Shown here: one piece after another, positions 43,810 to 51,423 of the stretch
Layout: each line of letters opens with the position of its first letter
Numbering within the stretch: position 1 is the first letter of the stretch
From: an uncultured Lachnospiraceae bacterium
GTDB lineage: Bacteria; Bacillota; Clostridia; Lachnospirales; Lachnospiraceae
Assembly: GCA_934294885.1 (NCBI GenBank)
Contig: CAKRAK010000005.1
Span: 1 to 64,000 of the forward strand
DNA: 64,000 nt
Reading direction: 5' to 3'
The notes under the pieces: model-generated
Databases searched by the model: none
Told to the model about the DNA's origin: nothing
The model's input: only the letters and a program-made list of their open reading frames with translations
Translations under genes and position numbers: made by a program

Positions 43810-43889
43810 TCATGGTTTGTTCCCATGATTTGTTTACAGATGATTGCGAAGCACCCCAAATGCCTAAAGGGAGCTTCGCAATTATTTTT
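43808..43889 (+). terminator. Two hairpins ending the topB unit
   Basis: AATCATGG / CCATGATT (43808-43830) is followed by ATTGCGAAGC / GCTTCGCAAT (43843-43882) and a long T-run. The second is the effective terminator. It contains the recurring GCGAAGCAC motif. Confidence 0.8.
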
Positions 43890-44321
43890 TTATTTGTTTG
43901 TGGGAATGGCCTGTTCTACTGCGTTTTTGATTGCCTGATTTAAAATGATGTATGTATATTGGTTTTCCTGTGAATATTTAATATCATCAATGCTTTCGGC
44001 AGTGGTAATCTGGTCATTTATTTCATTAAGAGCCGGTTCTAACAGAGGATACATGGTTGTTACGGTTTCGTTGAGGTTTTCGATGTTAACCCCTGTAACC
44101 CTGTCTTCATCTACGGTAACAGCAACATTTAAGGTATTTTCTCCTAAAGTAATCGTTGAGGAATAGACACCGGGAATATAGCTTCCGGTTGTTTTGGTTT
44201 TCTGCTTTGCTGTAAACATGTTGATCAGTATGATAATGAAAATAAGAGCAAGGACAACTAAAATTCCTGTATAGATAAGCTCTTTTGCTTTTACAACTAC
44301 GATTTTTGTATTTGTTCCCAT
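43890..44321 (-). CDS. Membrane-anchored FMN_bind-like protein
   Basis: A 143-residue protein with one N-terminal membrane helix (about 17-36) and an external domain of ~100 residues. The domain reads YIPGVYSSTITLGENTLNVAVTVDEDRVTGVNIENL, broken into the typical beta strands of FMN_bind domains (the GxYxGxAxG pattern replaced by GVYSSTI) and ends in an Ala/Ile-rich helix. The [ST]GAT motif for covalent flavin attachment is absent, so FMN attachment is not supported. AGGAGG lies before the ATG at 44321; a longer in-frame start (44507) runs into the riboswitch. It diverges from the riboflavin operon, which is suggestive but not proof of a flavin link. Confidence 0.75.
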   Translation of the reverse strand: MGTNTKIVVVKAKELIYTGILVVLALIFIIILINMFTAKQKTKTTGSYIPGVYSSTITLGENTLNVAVTVDEDRVTGVNIENLNETVTTMYPLLEPALNEINDQITTAESIDDIKYSQENQYTYIILNQAIKNAVEQAIPTNK

Positions 44322-44396
44322 ATGGTTCCTCCTGAATATTGTTACTATAAAGATATGTTTTATCTGTGAAAAATAGAACTTCAAGGATAAATTAGG

Positions 44397-44425
44397 TTGC
44401 ACAATTATAAGTCCGGGAGTATAAT
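44397..44425 (+). promoter_or_regulatory. Promoter of the riboflavin operon
   Basis: TTGCAC (44397-44402) and a consensus TATAAT (44420-44425) are spaced by 17 nt, and transcription would begin just before the FMN riboswitch. Confidence 0.75.
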
Positions 44426-44444
44426 GCTTTATGGTAAGTGAATA

Positions 44445-44570
44445 AATCTTCAAGGCGGAGTGAAATTCTCCACCGGCGGTGTTGGTATAGAGTGCCTGAG
44501 CCCGCAAGCCGTAAGGCAGGAACCAGTGAGATTCTGGTGCCGACAGTATAGTCTGGATGAAAGAGGATGG
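44445..44570 (+). ncRNA. FMN riboswitch (RFN element)
   Basis: All the conserved blocks of the RFN element are present in order: the P1 strand ATCTTC, GGCGGAGTGAAATTCTCC, ACCGGCGGT, GAGCCCGCAAGC, AACCAGTGAGATTCTGGTGCCGACAGT, split here, ATAGTCTGGATGAAAGAGGAT. It should sense FMN and control the riboflavin genes downstream, with the terminator at 44616-44655 as expression platform. Confidence 0.97.
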
Positions 44571-44615
44571 AATAGGAATTTGTCATGGAGACATGTGCAG
44601 ATAAACAGAGAGGAT

Positions 44616-44655
44616 AAAGCTTTGAAGTATGGATATATTTCAAAGCTTTTTTTAC
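44616..44655 (+). terminator. Terminator of the FMN riboswitch
   Basis: AAAGCTTTGAA / TTCAAAGCTTT form an 11-bp stem followed by a T-run. It lies 46 nt after the RFN aptamer, the usual place for riboswitch-controlled termination. Confidence 0.88.
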
Positions 44656-44904
44656 GCGAAGCAACGAGCCAAGGTATGTGCTTGCACAATACTTTGGCGA
44701 CTGCCGCGATAACTTGCGAAAACCGCGAAGCACGTTTCGCATAGTATAGGCGAAGCAACGAGCCAAGGTACGTGCTTGCACGATACTTTGGCGACTGCCG
44801 CGATAACTTGCGAAACCCACAAAGAGCGTTTCGCATAGTATACGCGAAGCAACGAGCCAAGGTATGTGCTTGCACAATACTTTGGCGACTGCCGCGATAA
44901 CTTG
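44656..44904 (+). repeat. Tandem 94-nt hairpin repeat before ribD (2.65 copies)
   Basis: The unit starts GCGAAGCAACGAGCCAAGG and repeats at 44656, 44750 and 44844; the third copy stops after ~61 nt. Each holds a hairpin GCCAAGGTAtGTGC / GCACaATACTTTGGC, where copy 2 has C-G in place of the T-A pair, a compensatory change. Copies 1 and 2 also end with GCGAAA... TTTCGC pairs. The array runs from the riboswitch terminator to 21 nt before ribD. Reading frames across it are not genes. Confidence 0.92.
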
Positions 44905-44925
44905 AGAAAAGACAGGTGTATCAGA

Positions 44926-46095
44926 ATGAATGATAAAAAGGATAATCGGGAAAAGTATATGTATCGTGCCATTGAACTGGCACAACTGGGACTTGGAAAA
45001 GTCAACCCCAATCCATTAGTTGGAGCCGTTATCGTAAAGGATGGCAGGATTATCGCAGAGGGATATCATGCCAGATATGGAGAGCTGCATGCAGAACGGA
45101 ATGCATTTCAGAATTTAAAGCACAAAGAGGATGCAAAGGGAGCAGAATTATATGTAACATTAGAACCGTGTTGTCATTACGGAAAACAGCCTCCATGTAC
45201 AGAGGCAATTATTGAACATGGGATTTCCACGGTGTATGTAGGTTCCAATGACCCTAATTCTTTGGTGGCGGGAAAAGGGATTCAGCAGCTAAGGGATGCA
45301 GGGATAAAGGTTGTTACCGAGTTTATGAAGGAAGAATGTGATGCGCTAAATCCGGTATTTTTCCATTACATTACAACCAAGACCCCCTATGTGGTCATGA
45401 AGTATGCCATGACACTGGATGGTAAAATTGCGACTCATACCGGACATTCCCGCTGGGTATCCGGAGAAGCCTCCAGAGCAAGAGTGCATGAAACAAGAAA
45501 TGCATTGTCTGGTATTATGGTTGGTATTGGAACGGTATTAAATGATAATCCGTTACTGACCTGTCGTATGGAAGGGGGAACGAATCCCACAAGGATTGTA
45601 TGTGATACCAAATTAAGAATCCCGCTGTCCAGCCAAATCATAGATACGGCAGATGAGGTGCCAACCATTGTAGCAACAACTGCACCCCATCCCGAATATA
45701 AAAGATTCTGGAATGAAGAAAAGGCATTTCTGGAAAAAAATAATGTTACGGTTTTGGTGGTAAAAGAAAAAAATAACCGGATTGATTTACAGGATCTTAT
45801 GATAGAGCTTGGAAAATTAAAGATAGACAGTATATTAATCGAAGGCGGTTCGGCTTTGAATTATTCAGCACTACAGGCCGGTATCGTGAATCGGATAGAG
45901 GCGTATGTTGCACCTAAAATATTCGGAGGGGTGGGATTTTTCACTCCTGTGGGTGGTGAGGGTGTTGAACTTGCTACAGATGCGTTAAAAGTAAAATTCG
46001 TGTCGGCAAAACCCGTTGGAGAGGATATTCTTTTAACCTATGATGTAGAAAAGAAGATAGAAGAAATTTCAGAAGATAAGAAAGAGGAGGTATGA
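44926..46095 (+). CDS. ribD: Riboflavin biosynthesis deaminase/reductase
   Basis: RibD deaminates the pyrimidine product of GTP cyclohydrolase II, then reduces its ribose. The 389 residues have the zinc deaminase domain (HAERNAF near 50, EPCCHYGKQPPCTEAI near 76) and the reductase domain from ~150 (KYAMTLDGKIATHTGHSRWVSG, VGIGTVLNDNPLLTCR, LIEGGSALN). The start at 44926 has CAGGTG eight bases before it; an in-frame ATG at 44866 lies in the 94-nt repeat and is not used. It is controlled by the FMN riboswitch. It is the first gene of ribD-dabb-ribE-ribBA. Confidence 0.96.
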   Translation: MNDKKDNREKYMYRAIELAQLGLGKVNPNPLVGAVIVKDGRIIAEGYHARYGELHAERNAFQNLKHKEDAKGAELYVTLEPCCHYGKQPPCTEAIIEHGISTVYVGSNDPNSLVAGKGIQQLRDAGIKVVTEFMKEECDALNPVFFHYITTKTPYVVMKYAMTLDGKIATHTGHSRWVSGEASRARVHETRNALSGIMVGIGTVLNDNPLLTCRMEGGTNPTRIVCDTKLRIPLSSQIIDTADEVPTIVATTAPHPEYKRFWNEEKAFLEKNNVTVLVVKEKNNRIDLQDLMIELGKLKIDSILIEGGSALNYSALQAGIVNRIEAYVAPKIFGGVGFFTPVGGEGVELATDALKVKFVSAKPVGEDILLTYDVEKKIEEISEDKKEEV

Positions 46096-46097
46096 TT

Positions 46098-46400
46098 ATG
46101 GTTAAGCATATGATTATTTGGACATTAAAGGAAACGTTATCAGAGGAAGAAAAGAAGACGGTAAGGGAAGGCATAAAAGAAGGTCTGGAAGGTCTGACCG
46201 GAAAAATTGAGGGCTTGTTGGAAATCAAGGTTCATATAGACGGACTTTCTTCCTCCAACACAGATCTTATGCTGGAAAGCAGCTTTGAAAGCTTCGAGGC
46301 GTTGAAGGGATATTCCGGTCATCCGGCTCATGTAGCGGTTGCAAATGAAAAAGTACGTCCGTATACACAAATCCGCAGCTGCTTTGATTATGAAGTGTAG
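46098..46400 (+). CDS. Dabb-domain (stress-responsive alpha/beta barrel) protein
   Basis: A 100-residue ferredoxin-fold dimeric barrel protein. The pattern VKHMIIWTLKE at the start, the LEGL and GLLEIKVHIDGL strands and GYSGHPAHVAVANEKVRP at the end match the Dabb family (Pfam PF07876). The start at 46098 has GAGGAGG seven bases before it; an ATG at 46092 is too close and overlaps the ribD stop. It is inserted inside the riboflavin operon between ribD and ribE. Family members include enzymes and stress proteins; a role in flavin synthesis is not established. Confidence 0.87.
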   Translation: MVKHMIIWTLKETLSEEEKKTVREGIKEGLEGLTGKIEGLLEIKVHIDGLSSSNTDLMLESSFESFEALKGYSGHPAHVAVANEKVRPYTQIRSCFDYEV

Positions 46401-46450
46401 TGACCGGATCAGGAAAGTCAGATTGAGATAAGGCAGGTAGAAGAGATAGA

Positions 46451-47107
46451 ATGTTTACAGGTATTGTTGAAGAATTAGGAACGGTAGTTTCCATCAGTAA
46501 GGGTACAAAATCCTCGAAACTGACATTACAGGGTGATGTCATTTTTGAGGACATGAAGCTGGGAGATTCCATTGCGGTAAATGGAGTCTGTCTTACGGTT
46601 ACGGAAAAAACAGCAAACACCTTTACGGTAGATGTAATGGCGGAAACATTACGAAGGTCTTCCCTTGGCAATTTGTCAAAGGGAGGAAAAGTAAATATGG
46701 AGCGTGCCATGGCAGCAAACGGCAGGTTTGGAGGACATATCGTAAGCGGACATATAGACGGAACCGGAACCATTGAAAGCTTTGTTCAGGAGGATAATGC
46801 CACATGGGTGACGATTACAACCTCCGGTAAAATTTTAAAATATATAATTGAGAAAGGTTCCATTACAATTGATGGTATATCCTTAACGGTGGCGTATGTG
46901 GATAACAGATGCTTTAAAGTGTCGCTGATTCCTCATACAGCAGCCAATACAACGTTGCTTATGAAAAAGGCTGGAGATATTGTTAACTTAGAGAATGATA
47001 TTATCGGAAAATATGTAGATAAGCTGTTAGGATATCAGGGAGAAGAGGAATCCGGAACATCTTCAAAGGTGTCCATGAATTTCCTTGCAGAGAATGGTTT
47101 TATCTAA
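46451..47107 (+). CDS. ribE: Riboflavin synthase, alpha subunit
   Basis: It converts two 6,7-dimethyl-8-ribityllumazine molecules into riboflavin and the pyrimidine precursor. The 218 residues show the duplicated barrel: MFTGIVEELGTV and GDSIAVNGVCLTV in the first half, GGHIVSGHIDGTGT and GSITIDGISLTVA in the second. It is the third gene of the operon, with a modest ribosome site. Confidence 0.95.
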   Translation: MFTGIVEELGTVVSISKGTKSSKLTLQGDVIFEDMKLGDSIAVNGVCLTVTEKTANTFTVDVMAETLRRSSLGNLSKGGKVNMERAMAANGRFGGHIVSGHIDGTGTIESFVQEDNATWVTITTSGKILKYIIEKGSITIDGISLTVAYVDNRCFKVSLIPHTAANTTLLMKKAGDIVNLENDIIGKYVDKLLGYQGEEESGTSSKVSMNFLAENGFI

Positions 47108-47171
47108 TCGGTAGTGTAATGGAATTAAGAGAAGTGAATTATCAAAGTGAAAGCAGACAAGGAGGATAACG

Positions 47172-48374
47172 ATGTTAGAATTTAATACAACAGAAGAGTT
47201 GTTAGAAGAATTAAAAGCAGGAAAGGTTATTGTGATTTTAGATGATGAAAACCGTGAAAATGAAGGTGATGTGATTTGTGCCGCACAGTTTGCAACGACA
47301 GAAAATGTGAACTTTATGGCAAGCTATGCAAAGGGATTGATCTGTATGCCTATGGATGCAAGCTATACGGATAAATTGCATCTGCCACAAATGTGTCTTA
47401 CCAATACAGACAATCATTGCACTGCTTTTTCCGTTTCCGTTGACCATGTAGATACGACAACAGGAATTTCCGCTTATGAAAGAGGCATTACTGCCAGAAA
47501 ATTTGTGGAAGACGATGCAAAACCGGAGGATTTCAGAAGACCGGGACATATGTTCCCATTAGAGGCTCGTCCGGGTGGCGTGATTGAAAGAGACGGACAT
47601 ACGGAGGCAACGGTGGATTTATGTAAGCTTGCAGGATTAAAGCCGGTAGGCTTGTGCTGTGAGATTATGCGTGATGACGGTATGATGGCGAGAAAGGAAG
47701 ATTTACTTGCATTTGCAAAAAAGCATAATTTAAAAATCGGAACTATTAAAGACCTGATTCAGTATCGGAAAGAACATGAAGTGTTTGTGGAATGTGTTGC
47801 CAGTGCAAAGATGCCGACCCGCTACGGGGAATTTACAATTTACGGATATGTAAATAAGTTAAACGGAGAACATCATGTTGCTTTAGTAAAGGGAGATATT
47901 ACAGATGGAAAGCCGGTTTTATGCAGAGTGCATTCGGAATGTCTGACCGGTGATGCATTGGGCTCTGCACGATGCGATTGCGGACAACAGTATGATGCCG
48001 CAATGAAAATGATCGCAAAAGAGGGCAGAGGTGTACTTTTGTATCTTCGTCAGGAGGGCAGAGGAATCGGTTTGATCAACAAGATTCGTGCGTACCAGCT
48101 GCAGGATCAGGGCTTGGATACTGTGGAAGCCAATCTTGAATTGGGATTTCCGGAGGATGCAAGGGATTATACGATTGGAACACAGATTCTTGTAGACCTT
48201 GGTGTAAAGGAGCTTCGCCTTATGACCAATAATCCATTAAAGGTATATGGGTTAGAGGGGTACGGTTTGTCTATCGTAGAGCGGGTTCCGATTGTAATGG
48301 AGCCGGGCAAATATGATGCCTTTTATTTGAAAACAAAGCAGGAGAAAATGGGACACATTTTAAATTACAAATAA
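47172..48374 (+). CDS. ribBA: Bifunctional DHBP synthase / GTP cyclohydrolase II
   Basis: A two-domain enzyme: the N-terminal RibB half (about 1-200: DDENRENEGDV, RPGHMFPL, GHTEATVDL) makes 3,4-dihydroxy-2-butanone 4-phosphate; the C-terminal RibA half (about 205-400: RVHSECLTGDALGSARCDCG, zinc-binding; LRQEGRGIGL) opens the GTP ring. Both sets of motifs are intact. CAAGGAGG precedes the ATG. It ends the visible rib operon; ribH (lumazine synthase) is not next and is absent from the window. Confidence 0.96.
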   Translation: MLEFNTTEELLEELKAGKVIVILDDENRENEGDVICAAQFATTENVNFMASYAKGLICMPMDASYTDKLHLPQMCLTNTDNHCTAFSVSVDHVDTTTGISAYERGITARKFVEDDAKPEDFRRPGHMFPLEARPGGVIERDGHTEATVDLCKLAGLKPVGLCCEIMRDDGMMARKEDLLAFAKKHNLKIGTIKDLIQYRKEHEVFVECVASAKMPTRYGEFTIYGYVNKLNGEHHVALVKGDITDGKPVLCRVHSECLTGDALGSARCDCGQQYDAAMKMIAKEGRGVLLYLRQEGRGIGLINKIRAYQLQDQGLDTVEANLELGFPEDARDYTIGTQILVDLGVKELRLMTNNPLKVYGLEGYGLSIVERVPIVMEPGKYDAFYLKTKQEKMGHILNYK

Positions 48375-48493
48375 TAAATGGATATTATAGGCAGAGATGA
48401 TAAAATGTTGGCAATTACTTTTCGTATATGTTAATATAATTGTATATGTTTACTTTTCGAATACAAAAATACGGAAGAAAAAGAGGTAGTGGT

Positions 48494-51421
48494 ATGAGAA
48501 TAGGTTTGGACGTAGGTTCAACTACATTAAAATGTGTTGTTTTAGACGATAGTGATCAGATTGTATATAAGGATTATCAAAGACATTTTTCTCAGATTAC
48601 AACGAAAACCGTTGGAATGCTTGAAGATATTATGAACAAATTCCCGGACGAAGAAAATATGAGTCTTTGCATTTCCGGTTCTGCCGGCATGGGTATTGCC
48701 GATGATCTTGGAATCCCTTTTGAACAGGAGGTGTATGCCACCCGTGTAGCGGTGAATAAAGTAATTCCCGGTACCGATGTTGTAATTGAGCTTGGTGGAG
48801 AAGATGCAAAGATTTTGTTTTTAACAGATGGATTAGAGGTTCGTATGAATGGTTCCTGCGCAGGTGGAACGGGAGCTTTTATTGATCAGATGGCGACCCT
48901 TTTGAATATGGAAGCCGGAGAGATGAATGAAGCAGCAAAGCATTATGAAAAGATTTATACCATAGCCAGCCGTTGTGGTGTTTTTGCCAAGTCAGATGTG
49001 CAGCCCCTCTTAAATCAGGGTGCACAGAAGAATGATATTGCAGCCAGTATTTTCTATGCAGTAGTGAATCAGACTATCGCAGGTCTTGCACAGGGACGTG
49101 AGATTGAAGGGAAGGTTGTATATTTAGGAGGTCCTCTTACGTTTTTGTCAGAGCTTCGTAAGGCATTTGACCATACATTAAAGCTTGAGGGAATTGCACC
49201 GGATAATTCCTTATACTTTGTTGCAATGGGTGCGGCTCTTAAAAAGGAGACCAAATCCTTTGATTTGAAGGAACTGCAGGAGGCTGTAAAGAATTATACC
49301 GCTTCCGGTGGATATGCAAGCTGTAAACCTCTTTTTACCTCGGAGGATGAGTATCAGCAGTTTATAGACCGTCATAAAAAGAATTCCGACCATATTAAGA
49401 ATGTGGATACCTTAAAGGGTTCTGCATTTTTAGGTATTGATGCCGGTTCTACAACAGTAAAGGCGGTTGTTACAGACGAGGATGCCAATATTCTTTGTTC
49501 GGAATATTTGCCAAATGGTGGCAATCCGGTTCCGATCATTAAGGCATTTTTGGAAAAATTATACAAACAATACCCGGATATTCATATAGAAGCATCTGCG
49601 GTAACCGGATACGGTGAAGAGATGATCATGAATGCCTTTGGTGTTGATTTCGGTATTGTAGAAACGGTGGCGCATTTTACGGCTGCGAAAAAGTTCCAGC
49701 CGGATGTGGATTTTATTATTGATATTGGTGGTCAGGATATCAAATGCTTCCAAATTAGAAATAACGCAATCGACAATATTTTCTTAAATGAAGCATGCTC
49801 TTCCGGTTGTGGTTCTTTCTTACAGACCTTCGCGGGAGCTTTAGGATATCCGATTGATAAGTTTGCAAAATTAGGTTTGTTTGCCGACCGGCCTGTAGAC
49901 TTAGGTTCCAGATGTACCGTATTTATGAATTCCTCTGTAAAACAGGCACAAAAGGATGGCGCAACGATTGAGAATATATCAGCGGGTCTGTCTATCTCGG
50001 TTGTTAAGAATGCGTTGTATAAGGTAATCCGTGCGGCCTCTGCAAGTCAGTTAGGGGAGCATATTGTAGTACAGGGTGGAACTTTCTTAAATAACGCTGT
50101 TTTGCGTGCCTTTGAACAGGAAATCGGACATGATGTTGTACGTCCTGAAATGGCGGGAATTATGGGAGCTTACGGTGCTGCATTATATGCAAAGGAAAAC
50201 AGTACCGGAAAGAGCACGATTATTCAGGCAGATGAATTGGCAGAATTTAAGCATGATATCACAATGACAACCTGTAACGGATGTAATAATCACTGCAAAT
50301 TAACGATTAATACCTTTGCCAACGGAAGACGTTTTATCAGTGGCAATCGCTGTGACAAGCCTACCGCAAAGAAGGTGGAAGGTAATCGTTATGATTTATA
50401 TGAATATAAGCTTCGGTTATTGGATGAATATCGGAAGTCTGACATTCCGAAAGAAATGTCAAAGGGAACCATAGGAATCCCAATGGGACTGAATATGTAT
50501 GAGCTGCTTCCGTTTTGGTTTACATTATTTACTAAGCTTGGTTTTAATGTAGTGACCTCTCCGAATTCAAGCAGAAGTCTTTACTTAAGCGGACAACATA
50601 CCATTCCGTCGGATACGGTTTGTTTCCCTGCAAAGCTGATGCATGGACATATCGAGTATCTTTTGAAGGAAGACGTAGATGCAATCTTTTATCCATGCTT
50701 AAGCTATAATCTGGATGAAGGTTTAGGTGATAATCATTATAACTGTCCGGTTGTTGCATATTATCCGGAGGTGCTTTCTGCCAATGTAAAGGCACTTCGG
50801 GATGTAAAATTTATTTATGATTATTTGGGAATCCATCGTAGAAAGGATTTTACGAAGAAATTCCATGAATTGTTAAACCGATATTTTGGTGAATTTAAGT
50901 TTTCGGAGGTTTCCGTTGCTTGTAATTATGCGTATCAGGAATATGAAAAGCATATGCACCTTGTTCGTATGGAAGGCAAGAAATATCTGCGCCTTGCAAA
51001 GGAAGAGGGCAAACCGGTTATTGTTCTTGCCGGTCGTCCGTATCATCTTGATCCGGAGATTAACCATGGAATCAATAAGTTAATCTGTGATTTGGGTGCT
51101 GCGGTTATAACGGAAGATTCCATATCGGATATTGCAAATCATCCAAAGACAAAAGTCTTGAATCAGTGGATGTATCATTCCAGAATGTATGCGGCAGCAC
51201 AGTTTGTAGCAGATGCGAAGGATCCGGCACTGAATCTGGTTCAGTTGGTATCCTTTGGCTGTGGTGTAGATGCCATTACAACAGATGAGGTTCGCCGGAT
51301 ACTGGAGGAACAGGGAAAAATATATACTCAGATAAAGATAGATGAAATTACAAATCTTGGCGCAGTTAAGATCAGACTTCGTAGTTTATTTGCTGCTTCA
51401 GGACAGAAAGGAGAGAAGTAA
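48494..51421 (+). CDS. Double activase (2-hydroxyacyl-CoA dehydratase activator family)
   Basis: A 975-residue protein of the BcrAD/BadF/HgdC superfamily. Two ASKHA ATPase domains lie in tandem: residues ~1-250 and ~310-590. Each has a DxGSTTxK phosphate motif (IGLDVGSTTLK, GIDAGSTTVK) and a pair of cysteines 39 residues apart (122 and 161; 435 and 474). Classic activases are homodimers with one [4Fe-4S] cluster held by both chains; here both halves could hold it in one molecule. The C-terminal ~380 residues are a DUF2229-type region with a TCNGCNNHCKL cluster. The start at 48494 has only a weak GAGG. The next gene begins three bases after the stop. The target is unknown. Confidence 0.88.
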   Translation: MRIGLDVGSTTLKCVVLDDSDQIVYKDYQRHFSQITTKTVGMLEDIMNKFPDEENMSLCISGSAGMGIADDLGIPFEQEVYATRVAVNKVIPGTDVVIELGGEDAKILFLTDGLEVRMNGSCAGGTGAFIDQMATLLNMEAGEMNEAAKHYEKIYTIASRCGVFAKSDVQPLLNQGAQKNDIAASIFYAVVNQTIAGLAQGREIEGKVVYLGGPLTFLSELRKAFDHTLKLEGIAPDNSLYFVAMGAALKKETKSFDLKELQEAVKNYTASGGYASCKPLFTSEDEYQQFIDRHKKNSDHIKNVDTLKGSAFLGIDAGSTTVKAVVTDEDANILCSEYLPNGGNPVPIIKAFLEKLYKQYPDIHIEASAVTGYGEEMIMNAFGVDFGIVETVAHFTAAKKFQPDVDFIIDIGGQDIKCFQIRNNAIDNIFLNEACSSGCGSFLQTFAGALGYPIDKFAKLGLFADRPVDLGSRCTVFMNSSVKQAQKDGATIENISAGLSISVVKNALYKVIRAASASQLGEHIVVQGGTFLNNAVLRAFEQEIGHDVVRPEMAGIMGAYGAALYAKENSTGKSTIIQADELAEFKHDITMTTCNGCNNHCKLTINTFANGRRFISGNRCDKPTAKKVEGNRYDLYEYKLRLLDEYRKSDIPKEMSKGTIGIPMGLNMYELLPFWFTLFTKLGFNVVTSPNSSRSLYLSGQHTIPSDTVCFPAKLMHGHIEYLLKEDVDAIFYPCLSYNLDEGLGDNHYNCPVVAYYPEVLSANVKALRDVKFIYDYLGIHRRKDFTKKFHELLNRYFGEFKFSEVSVACNYAYQEYEKHMHLVRMEGKKYLRLAKEEGKPVIVLAGRPYHLDPEINHGINKLICDLGAAVITEDSISDIANHPKTKVLNQWMYHSRMYAAAQFVADAKDPALNLVQLVSFGCGVDAITTDEVRRILEEQGKIYTQIKIDEITNLGAVKIRLRSLFAASGQKGEK

Positions 51422-51423
51422 GA

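Noticed and set aside
44392..44985. Overlapping minus-strand reading frames of 119-197 residues with repeated peptides around 44.4-45.0 kb
   Set aside because: They are translations of the 94-nt hairpin repeat and the FMN riboswitch in other frames; no ribosome sites and they oppose a clear ribD leader.
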